A stretch of 46,468 bases of DNA from Xenophilus aerolatus (GCA_030418545.1 QAIB01000007.1:187501-233968); one strand, 5' to 3'; shown: positions 8,731 through 17,148, numbered from the stretch's first letter. The notes: generated by a model from the letters alone, not told the origin. Numbers and translations: made by a program.

Positions 8731-8765
8731 ATCCGTAAAATCGAAACTTCGGATCGATTGATCCG
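8731..8765. promoter_or_regulatory. Candidate LysR operator with inverted ATCCG repeats
   Basis: In the 95-bp divergent gap three half-sites are seen: ATCCG at 8731, CGGATC at 8750-8755 and GATCCG at 8760-8765. The last two form a perfect inverted repeat around GATT. ATCCG...CGGAT with 14 bp between arms (8731-8754) resembles a LysR-type recognition site. It would control the AtuA operon and the regulator itself. Confidence 0.5.
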
Positions 8766-8777
8766 TTCTTCAAATCA

Positions 8778-9692
8778 ATGGCCACACCCGACCTGTCGAC
8801 CCGTGCACTGCGCGCCTTCCTCGCGCTGGTGGAGCTGCGCAACTTCACCCGCGCCGCGCAGGCCACGCACCTGTCGCAGCCGGCCTTCAGCGCGCTCATC
8901 CGCTCGCTCGAGGACGCGGTGGGCACGCGCCTGTTCGACCGCAACACGCGCAGCGTGCAGCTCACCCCCGAGGGCCGGCTGTTCGAGCCGTCCGCGCGCC
9001 AGCTGCTGGCCGATGCGACGCGCGCGCTGGCCGACCTGGCCGACCACGTGGAGCGGCGCAAGGGCCGCGTGCACGTCGCCGCCCTGCCCTCGCTCGCGGC
9101 CGGTTGGCTGCCCGCGCTCTTCGCCGAGTACCGCGCCGCGTGGCCGGGCGTGACGATCGCGCTGTCGGACCTGCTGTCGGACGCCTGCATCGACCTCGTA
9201 CGCGGCGGCCAGGCCGATTTCGCGCTCGCGGCCGCCGGCCTGCGCGGCAGCGATGCGGCCGAGCTGCACACGCGCGTGCTGGGCAGCGAGCGCTTCCACC
9301 TCGTGTGCCGCGCCGACCACCCGCTGGCCACCGCGCCGCGCCTCACGCTGCGCCAGCTCGCGCCCTGGCCCTTCATCCACATGACGCGCAACTCCAGCGT
9401 GCGGCAGGCTCTTGAGGCCGCGCTGCATCCGCTGCAGATGAACACCGTGCTGGAAGTGGAACAGCTCGCCACCGTGATGGGCATGGTCGAGGCCGGCCTG
9501 GGCATCAGCGTGGTGCCCACGCTCACGCTCTACCAGTTCCGGCGCGAGACGATCGTGACGCGTGCGCTCCCGCTGCCGACCCTGCGCCGCCGCATGCTGC
9601 TGGTACGCCGGCGCGAAGGCAGCCTGTCGGCCGCGGCGCAGGCGCTGCACGACCTGGTGGTGGAGCGCTTCGATTCGCTATCGATTTCATAG
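8778..9692 (+). CDS. LysR-family transcriptional regulator
   Basis: 304-residue regulator with an N-terminal winged helix-turn-helix (about residues 6-65, NFTRAAQATHLSQPAFSALI) and a LysR substrate-binding domain containing the late GLGISVVPTLTL motif. It is divergently transcribed from the AtuA operon, so it most likely senses that pathway's substrate or an intermediate. The shared 95-bp gap holds inverted ATCCG half-sites. The last four sense codons and the TAG stop lie inside a family A repeat (GCTAT...ATAGC, 9677-9693), so the C-terminal residues LSIS are repeat-derived. Confidence 0.93.
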   Translation: MATPDLSTRALRAFLALVELRNFTRAAQATHLSQPAFSALIRSLEDAVGTRLFDRNTRSVQLTPEGRLFEPSARQLLADATRALADLADHVERRKGRVHVAALPSLAAGWLPALFAEYRAAWPGVTIALSDLLSDACIDLVRGGQADFALAAAGLRGSDAAELHTRVLGSERFHLVCRADHPLATAPRLTLRQLAPWPFIHMTRNSSVRQALEAALHPLQMNTVLEVEQLATVMGMVEAGLGISVVPTLTLYQFRRETIVTRALPLPTLRRRMLLVRRREGSLSAAAQALHDLVVERFDSLSIS

Positions 9693-9717
9693 CTGCCCGC
9701 CCAAGCAGCTCGCGCGC
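9677..9717 (+). repeat. Family A palindromic repeat, copy A2, overlapping the LysR stop codon
   Basis: GCTAT (9677-9681) pairs with ATAGC (9689-9693), followed by TGCCCGCCCAAGCAGC and GC-rich sequence. The first hairpin matches other family A copies; the second GCGCCCG hairpin is degenerate. The TAG stop of the LysR gene (9690-9692) is part of the repeat. Confidence 0.6.
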
Positions 9718-9853
9718 TGCAACCCGAACTCATCATGAAATCGCCCGAACGGCGCGGTCTGCGGGACAGGCGGACGGCGTGATCGCCTGCGCCGACGCGG
9801 CCGCATCCGCGGCAGCATGGCGCCGTGTTCCACCCGCCCCGCCCCTCGCGTCG

Positions 9854-11026
9854 ATGCCCCTGTCGCCTGCACCGCCGCGCCGCCGTGCGCCCGCCTTCGT
9901 CCTCCTTCTTTCCTCGCTGCGCCGCCGGCTGACGGCCTGCGGCATCGGCACAGCCCTGCTCGCCGCCACGCTGCCCGCGCACGCATTGCCCGACTGGCAC
10001 GCCCGGCTCATGGGCGAATTCGCGGCCATCGATCGTGCAGAAGGCTCGGACCTGGGCGTGTACGTGCGCGAGCTCGCGAGCGGCGAGGACGCCAGCTACC
10101 GCGCCGGTGAACGCTGGTACCTGGCCTCGATGGTCAAGGTGCCGGTCGCGATCGCGGTGCTGCGCGCCGTCGAAGCCGGCCGGTTGACGCTGGACACCCC
10201 GGTCACCGTGCGCGCGTCGGACTACGTGGACGGCGCCGGCAGCACCAACCACGCCCCGGTGGGTTCGCAGCGCACGGTGCGCGCGCTGATCGACCAGATG
10301 ATCATCCACAGCGACAACACCGCCACCGACATGCTGATCGACCTGGTCGGCCTGAAGGCCGTCAACGAGGTGGTGCAGTCGCTGGTGCCCGAAGGCATCG
10401 GCCGCATCACCACGCTGGGCGACGTGCGGCGGCAGGTGTATGGCCAGCTCACCCCCGCAGCGTCGCGCCTGTCGGGTGTCGACCTGCTGGCCATCCACCG
10501 CGAACGCAGCGACGAGGCGCGGGTGCGCAAGGTTTCGCAACTGCTGGACGTGCCGGTGTCTCGCTTGCGCATGCCGCTCGAGGACGCCTACACGGCCTAC
10601 TACGCCAGCGGCGTCAACAGCGGCCGCCTCGACGCGTACGGCCAACTGCTGGCCTTGCTGGTGGACGGCCGCGCCCTGGGCCGTCCGATGACCGACTACC
10701 TGCTGCAGGTGATGGAGCGCACCGCCACAGGGACGCGCCGCATCAAGGCCGGCCTGCCGCCGGATGCGCGCTTCGCCCACAAGACCGGCACGCAGCGGCG
10801 GCGAATCTGCGATGCCGGCCTCGTCACCAGCCCGCGCACGGCCGACGCCGCGCGGGTGCTGGTGGTGGCCTGCGTGCGGGGCGACCTGTCGCTGGAGCGC
10901 TCCGAACGCGCGCTGCAGCAGGTCGGCGCCGCGCTGTGCCGCTCCGGCCTGCTGACCCGAGGAGTTCCCGATGCGCCGACTTGCCCTGTTGCTGTGCCTG
11001 CCGCTGTGCCTGCTGCCGCTCGCTGA
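9854..11026 (+). CDS. Class A beta-lactamase-fold serine hydrolase, tandem copy 1
   Basis: 390-residue exported protein; after ATG 9854 a basic stretch and hydrophobic segment end near ATLPAHALP. Active-site elements of the class A beta-lactamase/PBP fold are present: SMVK (Ser92-Lys95), SDN (153-155) and KTG (Lys310). No ExxLN omega-loop motif (Glu166 equivalent) is recognisable between SDN and KTG, so efficient beta-lactam deacylation is doubtful. A penicillin-binding or peptidase/esterase role is as likely. Cysteines in RRICDAG and LVVACVRG could form a disulfide. The 3' end overlaps the next paralogue by 56 bp. Confidence 0.82.
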   Translation: MPLSPAPPRRRAPAFVLLLSSLRRRLTACGIGTALLAATLPAHALPDWHARLMGEFAAIDRAEGSDLGVYVRELASGEDASYRAGERWYLASMVKVPVAIAVLRAVEAGRLTLDTPVTVRASDYVDGAGSTNHAPVGSQRTVRALIDQMIIHSDNTATDMLIDLVGLKAVNEVVQSLVPEGIGRITTLGDVRRQVYGQLTPAASRLSGVDLLAIHRERSDEARVRKVSQLLDVPVSRLRMPLEDAYTAYYASGVNSGRLDAYGQLLALLVDGRALGRPMTDYLLQVMERTATGTRRIKAGLPPDARFAHKTGTQRRRICDAGLVTSPRTADAARVLVVACVRGDLSLERSERALQQVGAALCRSGLLTRGVPDAPTCPVAVPAAVPAAAR

Positions 11027-12029
11027 AAGTGCGCGTGCGGCCGACTGGCGCGAAGCCCTCGGCGCGCAGATCGACCGCATCGATCGCGCCACGCCGGGCG
11101 AACTCGGCGTGTACGTCAAGCGCCTGAACGGCGGGGAGACCCATCGCCATGGTGCCGAGCGCTTCTGGTATCTCGGCTCGATGACGAAGGTGCCGATCGC
11201 CATTGCGGTGCTGCAGCAGGTCGACGCGGGCAAGCTCAAGCTGTCCGACAGCGTCGAACTGCAGGACGCCGACCGCATCGACGTGAGCCGCGTGGTGCGC
11301 GAGCGTACCGGCCGGCGCTACACGGTGGACGCGCTGCTCGACCGCATGCTCAAGGACAGCGACAACACCGCCGCCAACATGCTGATCCGCACGGTGGGCG
11401 AAGACACCGTGCAGCGCAGCGCTACCCAGGCGCTGGGCACGCAGGGCTTCAAGCGCATCACCAATTTCGCGACCATGCGGCGCGACGTGTACGCCGAGAT
11501 CCATCCGTCCGCGCGCGAGCTGCCCAACACCGCCCTGGTCCAGGTGGCCAACGCGCCGCTCGGACCCGGGCGCGTGCAGGCCGTGCAGCGCGCCCTGAAG
11601 CTCAAGACCGGCGACCTGCAGGCGCGCACCATCGACGATGCCTACGACCGCTACTACCGGCACGACATCAATTCGGCGACGCTGGATGCCTACGGCGCCA
11701 TGCTGGAGAAGCTGGCGCGCGGCGAACTGCTGCAGCCCGCGAGCCTGCAGCGGCTCTACGCCGCGATGAAGCTGGGCACCTTCACCAACCACCGGCTCCA
11801 GGCCGGGCTGCCGCGCAGCGAGCCCTTCATCCACAAGACGGGCACGCAGTACCGGCGTGCCTGCCATGCCGGCGTGCTGCGCCCGCAGGACCGCGGCGCC
11901 GATGCGGTGGTGGTGGCCGTGTGTGCGGCCGGGATGGACGAGCACAAGGACGTGGACGCCATCTTCCAGCAGGTGGGCCGGGCCGTCGCGCAGACCGCGC
12001 TGCGGCCCGAGCAGTCGGCCGCACGCTGA
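10971..12029 (+). CDS. Class A beta-lactamase-fold serine hydrolase, tandem copy 2
   Basis: 352-residue paralogue of the preceding gene with a clear signal peptide (MRRLALLLCLPLCLLPL, cleavage near ARAAD). It carries SMTK (Ser70-Lys73), SDN (130-132) and HKTGTQ (Lys289). The omega-loop region reads HPSARELPNT: it resembles ExELN, but Ala stands where Glu166 would be. The two proteins share spacing and local sequence (LGVYV, ITT/ITN, LDAYG, AGLP), so this is a tandem duplication that has since diverged. A GAGGAG sequence precedes the ATG inside the upstream gene, implying coupled translation. The substrate is unknown; cell-wall or beta-lactam related. Confidence 0.82.
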   Translation: MRRLALLLCLPLCLLPLAESARAADWREALGAQIDRIDRATPGELGVYVKRLNGGETHRHGAERFWYLGSMTKVPIAIAVLQQVDAGKLKLSDSVELQDADRIDVSRVVRERTGRRYTVDALLDRMLKDSDNTAANMLIRTVGEDTVQRSATQALGTQGFKRITNFATMRRDVYAEIHPSARELPNTALVQVANAPLGPGRVQAVQRALKLKTGDLQARTIDDAYDRYYRHDINSATLDAYGAMLEKLARGELLQPASLQRLYAAMKLGTFTNHRLQAGLPRSEPFIHKTGTQYRRACHAGVLRPQDRGADAVVVAVCAAGMDEHKDVDAIFQQVGRAVAQTALRPEQSAAR

Positions 12030-12042
12030 ACCGCGGCGCCCC

Positions 12043-12924
12043 TCAGGCGGCCTGCAGCATCGCCTCGGGCGTGTCGTTGACGGTGGTGCGGCGCAGCTCG
12101 CGGCGCTCGGCGATGTCGTAGCGCCGGCCGCGGTGCAGCGTGGCGCGGTTGTCCCACATCACGGTGTCGCCCACCTGCCACTCGTGGCGGTAGACGAATT
12201 CGCGCTGCGTCGCATGTTCCAGCAGGTCGAGCAGCAGCATGCGGCTCTCGGCCGTGGGCCAGCCCACGATCTGCCGCGCATGCACCCCGACGAAGAGCAC
12301 CTGGCGGCCCGAACCCGGGTGCGTGTCGATCAGGGGCCAGACGGCCGGCGGAATCTCCTTCTTCTGCGCGTCGGTGTAGGCCTCGTCGCCCAGCAGCAGG
12401 CGCGTATGCAGCGCATAGTGCTCGGCGCTCAGGCCGGCGATCGTGTCCCTCGTGCGGGCGTCGAGCGCGTCGTGCGCGGCGCGCAGGTCGGCGAACTCGG
12501 TCTCGCCACCCCAGCTCGGGTTGATGACCGAATGCAGCATCGAATACGCCGCGCGCGGGTTCATGAAGGAGCTGTCGCTGTGCCACAGCTGGTTGGCGAA
12601 GTTCGACAGGTTCTTGGGCGAGTCGCGCTTGGCCACCTGGCCCTGCGCATCGACGTTGGAGATGTCGATCAGGCGCTCGTCCTCCAGCCGCTCGGGCCGC
12701 TTGAAGACGCGCTTCAAGCCGATGTCCAGCGGGCCGAAGCTGTTGGAGAAGCGCAGCTGCTGCTGCGCGGTGAGCGGCTGGCCGCGCCACACCAGCACGC
12801 CGTACCGGTTCATGGCGGCGTTGATGGCGCGCACGTCGGCGTCGGCCAGGGGCTGCGTGAGGTCGAGGCCCGAGGCTTCGGCGACGAAATGCGGATGCAG
12901 GGCTTGCAGGTGGAGGGACGACAT
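12043..12924 (-). CDS. TauD/TfdA-family Fe(II)/2-oxoglutarate dioxygenase
   Basis: 293-residue cytosolic dioxygenase with the metal triad H115-x-D117 (QLWHSDSSF) and H264 (TLHRGRRYD), plus Arg near 275-279 for 2-oxoglutarate. Length and ligand spacing are close to TfdA (2,4-D dioxygenase), and TauD is a more distant relative. Such enzymes hydroxylate a carbon next to a heteroatom, releasing sulfite, a phenol or an aldehyde. It lies 17 bp downstream of a Bug binding-protein gene on the same strand, and that protein may deliver the substrate. An IclR regulator is divergent from the pair. The exact substrate cannot be read from sequence. Confidence 0.88.
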   Translation of the reverse strand: MSSLHLQALHPHFVAEASGLDLTQPLADADVRAINAAMNRYGVLVWRGQPLTAQQQLRFSNSFGPLDIGLKRVFKRPERLEDERLIDISNVDAQGQVAKRDSPKNLSNFANQLWHSDSSFMNPRAAYSMLHSVINPSWGGETEFADLRAAHDALDARTRDTIAGLSAEHYALHTRLLLGDEAYTDAQKKEIPPAVWPLIDTHPGSGRQVLFVGVHARQIVGWPTAESRMLLLDLLEHATQREFVYRHEWQVGDTVMWDNRATLHRGRRYDIAERRELRRTTVNDTPEAMLQAA

Positions 12925-12941
12925 GGAAAAGGACTCCGTAT

Positions 12942-13925
12942 TCAATCGAGGGAGATGCGCGCGTCGGCGATGACCTTGGACCAGCGCTTCATCTCGCTGC
13001 GCAGCAGGGCGTCGAACTGCGCGGGCGAGGACGCGACCACCTGCATGCCGAGGTCCTCGATGCGCTTGCGCGTCTCGGGCACGGCAAGCACGCGCGCCGT
13101 GTCGGCCTGGATCCTGTCGACAACCGGCCGGGGCGTCGCCGCCGGCGCGACGAAACCCAGCATGCCGATGACCGAGAAGCCCGGCACCGTCTCGGCCGCG
13201 ATGGGGAAGTCGTAGCCCGGCACGCGCTTGTCGCCCAGCGTGGCGATCATCTTCATGCGGCCCGCCTGCACGTAAGGGATGACCGAGAGGAAGGGGTCGA
13301 TCACGATGTCGATGCGCCCGCCCATCAGTTCGGTGTGCGCCGGCGCGCTGCCCTTGAATGGCGAGTGCAGCATGTCGAAGCCCGCCTCGCGCTTGAGCAG
13401 CTCGCCGCCCAGGTGCGTGGTGCTGCCGGCGCCGGGCGTGCCGTAGGTCAGCTTGCCCGGGTTCTTCTTGGCCCACGCGATCATCTCGGCCAGATTGTTG
13501 AAGGGCGCATCCACGCGCGCCACGATGGCCTGCTGCAGCAGCACCAGCTGGGTGATGCCGGCCAGGTCCTTCGCCGTGTCGTAGGGCAGCGCCTTGTGCA
13601 GGTACGGGTTGACGGCCAGCGACGAGTTGGCGATGCCGAAGGTGTAGCCGTCGGGCGCCGCCTTCGCGATGTAGTCCATGCCGATGATGGTGCCGGCGCC
13701 GGGCTTGTAGTCCACCAGCACGGTCTGGCCGCCCCAGGCTTCCTGCAGCTTCACCGCGATCAGCCGCGCCATGGTGTCGGTCGGCCCGCCGGGCGGGAAG
13801 GGCACGATCATCTTCACGGGCTGCCTGGGAAAGGGCGCAGCCGCGGGTTGCGCCCGGCCCAGGGCAGGCAGGCCGGCGGCGGACGCGGCCAGGGCCGCGC
13901 CGTGCAGGAATCGGCGTCGTTGCAT
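12942..13925 (-). CDS. Bug-family tripartite tricarboxylate transporter substrate-binding protein
   Basis: 327 residues. The N-terminus MQRRRFLHGAALAASAAG has a twin-arginine-like RRRFL followed by a hydrophobic stretch, so Tat export is possible. Bug hallmarks: QPVKMIVPFPPGGPTDTMAR and DYKPGAGTIIGMDYIAK, then LPYDTAKDLAGI. Binds an organic acid in the periplasm. First gene of the Bug-dioxygenase operon, divergent from the IclR gene across an 89-bp gap with a strong palindrome. No TctA/TctB partner is encoded nearby. Confidence 0.92.
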   Translation of the reverse strand: MQRRRFLHGAALAASAAGLPALGRAQPAAAPFPRQPVKMIVPFPPGGPTDTMARLIAVKLQEAWGGQTVLVDYKPGAGTIIGMDYIAKAAPDGYTFGIANSSLAVNPYLHKALPYDTAKDLAGITQLVLLQQAIVARVDAPFNNLAEMIAWAKKNPGKLTYGTPGAGSTTHLGGELLKREAGFDMLHSPFKGSAPAHTELMGGRIDIVIDPFLSVIPYVQAGRMKMIATLGDKRVPGYDFPIAAETVPGFSVIGMLGFVAPAATPRPVVDRIQADTARVLAVPETRKRIEDLGMQVVASSPAQFDALLRSEMKRWSKVIADARISLD

Positions 13926-13936
13926 GATGTCTCCTG

Positions 13937-13965
13937 ATTATTTTGGAACAGTGTTCCGAAATAAT
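13937..13965. promoter_or_regulatory. 29-bp near-perfect palindrome, candidate IclR operator
   Basis: Left arm ATTATTTTGGAACA (13937-13950), centre G, right arm TGTTCCGAAATAAT (13952-13965): 14-bp arms with one mismatch. The core GGAACA-G-TGTTCC resembles the GGAA..TTCC operators of IclR regulators. It sits 12 bp upstream of the Bug start codon on the minus strand and in front of the IclR gene, so it could repress both directions. Confidence 0.65.
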
Positions 13966-14014
13966 GACATCGATGTCGATCGCTGTCCAGCGCCGCGCCA
14001 CAATCGCGTCCGCC

Positions 14015-14851
14015 ATGCCACGCCGTTCAGCGCCCCCCTCCCCTCCCGACGATGCCGAGGTGTCGGCCCCCGCTGCGCGCGACGAGGTGGCGGCGCTGGC
14101 GCGCGGACTGGCCGTGCTGCGGGCGCTGGCCGATGCGCCCGGCCCGCTGTCGAACCGCGCCCTGGCCGATGCGACGGGCATCCCCAAGGCCACCGTGTCG
14201 CGGCTCGCGGCCACGCTGGTGGCCGGCGGTTTCGTGCAGCAGGACCCCGACAGCGAGCGCTTCCAGCTGGGCCCGGCGCTGCTGGACCTGAGCAGCGCCT
14301 ACCTGCGCAACTTCGACATGCGCGCGCTGTGCCGCCCCTACCTGGCCGAGCTGGCCGACCGTGCGCAGGCGAGCGTGCACCTGGGCCTGCGGGACGGGCT
14401 GGACATCCTCATGATCGACACGGTGCGCCCGCGCTCGGCCGTGATCCTCACCCGCACCGACATCGGCACGCGCATGGACATCGCCACCTCGGCCAGCGGG
14501 CGCGCGTATTTCGGCGCACTGTCGCCAGCCGAGCGCGACACGCTGCTACAGGATTACCGCCGCGAGGCGCCGCAGCGCTGGAAGGCCGCGCGCGACATGC
14601 TGCTGCGCGCCGCCGAAGACGTCGAAGCGCACGGTTACGGCAGCTCGTTCCAGGAATGGCACCGCGACATCAACGCGATCGGCTTCACGCTGCGCGGGCC
14701 GCGCGGCGAGCTCTATGCGCTCAGCTGCGGCGGGCCGGCCTATGCGCTGTCGCCGAAGCTGCTGCGCACGCAGGTCGCGCCGGCCGTGCTCGCGACCCAG
14801 CAGGCCATCGGCCGCGCCTGCGGTGTGGCGCCCCGCGGGGAAGCGCGCTAG
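14015..14851 (+). CDS. IclR-family transcriptional regulator
   Basis: 278 residues from ATG 14015. An N-terminal winged HTH (GPLSNRALADATGIPKATVS) and a C-terminal IclR effector domain (DGLDILMIDTVRPRS, TSASGRAYFGALSP) are present. In-frame ATGs at 13964 and 13973 are possible, but the first overlaps the operator palindrome and CACAAT near 13997 could be a -10, which favours 14015. It is divergent from the Bug-dioxygenase operon and so is its likely local regulator. The TAG stop shares CTAG with the convergent glycosyltransferase stop. Confidence 0.9.
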   Translation: MPRRSAPPSPPDDAEVSAPAARDEVAALARGLAVLRALADAPGPLSNRALADATGIPKATVSRLAATLVAGGFVQQDPDSERFQLGPALLDLSSAYLRNFDMRALCRPYLAELADRAQASVHLGLRDGLDILMIDTVRPRSAVILTRTDIGTRMDIATSASGRAYFGALSPAERDTLLQDYRREAPQRWKAARDMLLRAAEDVEAHGYGSSFQEWHRDINAIGFTLRGPRGELYALSCGGPAYALSPKLLRTQVAPAVLATQQAIGRACGVAPRGEAR

Positions 14852-16452
14852 CGCACGCAGGCCGGCGCCGCCACGCCCGCCGGCAGCACGATGCCCCAGC
14901 GCAGGTCCACCTGGGTGGGCGCACCGCCGCCGGCCCAGGGCAACTGCAGCCTGCCGCTGCACTGCGCCGAGGCCAGCAGCCCAGGGAGCTTCGAGCCCTG
15001 CGACTCGAAGCCGGGCGTGTCGAGGATGAGGACCATGCCGCCGTCGCGTGCCAGCGCGCCGGGCGCCAGCCAGGGCGAGTCGCGCGCTTCGCCATCGACC
15101 AGCAGGTCGACCTGCGGCCCGGCCTTCAGCGCCACGGCGCCGGCGAACCAGGTGTCGCCGACGAGCAGGCGCAAGGGCTGTCCGCCGGTCCGCTCGGCCC
15201 ACACGGTCTGCACGGCCGCGGCGATGTCGTCGGCCGGCAGGTTGGTTCGGGCCGCGTGGCCGAAGCGGCGGCCCGCTGCACCGTCGAACAGGCCCTGGCC
15301 AATCGCGGCCAGCACATGGGCCGCAACGACCACGCCCAGCAGCACGGGCCAGCGGCGCGGCGGCCAGCGCTCGGCCTCCAGGCCCGGCCAGCACAGCACG
15401 GCCCACAGCGGCAGGGACAGGAAGAAGGTCGTCAGCCAGGCCGGGACGATGCGCACCTGAAGCACCGCGGCAACGAAGACGACCGCGACCAGCGGACCGA
15501 ACGCGGCCCACGACAGGAAGCGCCGGTCGAAATCGGTGCCGGATTCGGGAGCGTCGACCGGCGAGGAGCGCGCGCGCGGTCGCGCCCACCAGGCCCACGC
15601 CAGCACGGCCAGCATCGGTGCCAGCCGGACGAACTGCAGCCGGACCATCTTGAGCAACGCGATCTGGTCGTGGGTGCCGTGCGCGTGGGGATGGACCGAG
15701 GCCATCGCATAGGCCGCGGACCCGCCGCTGTGCCCCACCACCCACGCCAAGTGCGGCGCGAAGAGCAGCAGGGCCACCGCCGCGGCGACCGCCATGCCGC
15801 GGCGCACGCGCGCCTCGCGCCATCGCCCTTCCCACGCGATGAAGGCCAGGCCCACGGCCAGCTGCACGACGGCGCTGTACTTGGTGAGCAGGGCCAGGCC
15901 CGCGAAAGCGCCGAGCGCGGCCCAATCGCGCCATCGCGCGTCCGGCCGCGCCAGCACGCGCCACAGCATCCACCAGTAGCCCGCAATGGACCACAGCTGC
16001 ACGGTGTTGTGGTTGAAGACCACGGCCCGCTGCACGTGGTAGGTGACCAGCGTGCCCAGCAACAGCGCCAGCACCGCGCGCCGCGGACCCGCCAGCTCGC
16101 GCGCCCACATCCAGACGATGGCCAGCGCCGCAGTGCCACACAAGATGCCCGCCGCATAGGTCAGCCAGGGCTGCGGCCCGGCGATGCGCACCAGCACCCC
16201 CATGATCCAGCTCGGCAGCGGCGGATGCTTGTAGTAGCCGAGCTCGAGGCTCCTGGCCCAGAAGAGCTCTTCCACGTTGTCCCACGGCGGGCTCGGGAAG
16301 AGCATGGACGAGGACAGCGTCCACAGCAGGGCCATCGCCAGCAGACAGGCGACGACCCGGGGGCGCAAGTCGTTCCGGTCGGCGGGCCCGGATACCCCCG
16401 AGGCGCGCGCGACGGCTGCCGGGGGTGGACGTGTGTGGGAAGGGAAGGGCAT
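14848..16452 (-). CDS. Glycosyltransferase family 39-like membrane protein (ArnT/PMT type)
   Basis: 534-residue integral membrane protein with many hydrophobic helices (for example LLAMALLWTLSSSML and RPVVAVVF-like segments) and a C-terminal soluble part of about 130 residues. The first periplasmic loop contains WDNVEELFWARSLELGYYK, with acidic residues and the YYKHPPLPSW pattern typical of lipid-linked-sugar glycosyltransferases of the GT39/ArnT superfamily. It probably transfers a sugar from a polyprenyl phosphate donor at the periplasmic face. The acceptor is unknown: lipid A, a glycan or a protein. The start at ATG 16452 (MPFPSHTRPP) is preferred over 16503. No genes for donor synthesis are adjacent. 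Confidence 0.8.
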   Translation of the reverse strand: MPFPSHTRPPPAAVARASGVSGPADRNDLRPRVVACLLAMALLWTLSSSMLFPSPPWDNVEELFWARSLELGYYKHPPLPSWIMGVLVRIAGPQPWLTYAAGILCGTAALAIVWMWARELAGPRRAVLALLLGTLVTYHVQRAVVFNHNTVQLWSIAGYWWMLWRVLARPDARWRDWAALGAFAGLALLTKYSAVVQLAVGLAFIAWEGRWREARVRRGMAVAAAVALLLFAPHLAWVVGHSGGSAAYAMASVHPHAHGTHDQIALLKMVRLQFVRLAPMLAVLAWAWWARPRARSSPVDAPESGTDFDRRFLSWAAFGPLVAVVFVAAVLQVRIVPAWLTTFFLSLPLWAVLCWPGLEAERWPPRRWPVLLGVVVAAHVLAAIGQGLFDGAAGRRFGHAARTNLPADDIAAAVQTVWAERTGGQPLRLLVGDTWFAGAVALKAGPQVDLLVDGEARDSPWLAPGALARDGGMVLILDTPGFESQGSKLPGLLASAQCSGRLQLPWAGGGAPTQVDLRWGIVLPAGVAAPACVR

Positions 16453-16585
16453 CGGCTGGAGGATCGGCGCATGGCAGCACGGCCACCCGTCCATTGCCGA
16501 CAACGCACGGCGCCGTCATGCGGTGCACCGTCGTGCGAGACGGACGGCGGCGCACCCTCTGCCGCTCGCGTCGCGATCCCCAGCG

Positions 16586-17086
16586 TCAGCTGACCTTATC
16601 GTCTTCCTGCTTGGCCTCGGCCATCGCCTCGGGCTCGAGCTCCTCGGCCTCGCGGTTGTAGTGGATGAAGACGCCCCAGCCGGCAAGCAACACCCCCACC
16701 GCGACGACGAGCGCGCTCGCATAGAGCATGTCGGCTGGCTCCTTCTGCGCCTTGAATGCGGCCACCAGGCCCTCGACGGCCAGCGCGACCACCAGCACGA
16801 CCAGGAAGCGCGACAGGAAGCGGCGCACGCGCGTCGGGCCGCTGATGTGGGCTTCGCGGACCACCTCCTCCTCGGCGATGGTGCGGGAGATCTGCAGCGC
16901 CACCACCGCCGATGCCAGCACGCCCAGCGCCTCGATGATGCTGGCCGCCGAGCCGCGGTCCAGGCCGCTGCCGAACGCGTCCCAGCCGATGCGTGCCGCG
17001 ATCACCAGCAGCATCAGCGAGGCCGCGGCAAAGACCACGGCCATGAGGGCGTGCACGATCGGGAAGAGGTCGAGGATGCGCTTCAT
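16586..17086 (-). CDS. Small four-helix membrane protein, unknown function
   Basis: 166 residues with four predicted transmembrane helices: FPIVHALMAVVFAAASLMLL; IIEALGVLASAVVALQI; FLVVLVVALAVEGLVAAF; YASALVVAVGVLLAGWGVF. A basic loop lies between helices 2 and 3, and the tail is acidic (EAEELEPEAMAEAKQEDDK). I do not recognise a named family. It lies on the same strand as the glycosyltransferase downstream (133-bp gap) and phhA upstream (91-bp gap), but shares no coupled start/stop with either. GC content and codon usage look like the neighbours. Confidence 0.75.
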   Translation of the reverse strand: MKRILDLFPIVHALMAVVFAAASLMLLVIAARIGWDAFGSGLDRGSAASIIEALGVLASAVVALQISRTIAEEEVVREAHISGPTRVRRFLSRFLVVLVVALAVEGLVAAFKAQKEPADMLYASALVVAVGVLLAGWGVFIHYNREAEELEPEAMAEAKQEDDKVS

Positions 17087-17108
17087 GGCGCGCCAGCTTG
17101 CCCGCGGC

Positions 17109-17148
17109 GGCCCGGCGCGTCTGTCGGGCGACGCAGCGCCGCCGGGCC
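17109..17148 (-). terminator. GC-rich hairpin downstream of phhA
   Basis: GGCCCGGCG (17109-17117) is the exact reverse complement of CGCCGGGCC (17140-17148), with a 22-nt loop, in the gap after the phhA stop. There is no T-run, so intrinsic termination is uncertain. Confidence 0.3.

Noticed and set aside
9854-12029. Calling the two hydrolases antibiotic-resistance beta-lactamases
   Set aside because: The SxxK, SDN and KTG elements are present, but no Glu166-type residue is evident, so resistance activity cannot be claimed.
13771-16593. 940-residue plus-strand frame spanning the IclR and glycosyltransferase genes
   Set aside because: It crosses two real genes in the wrong frame or strand and is rich in Arg, Gln and His; no motifs.
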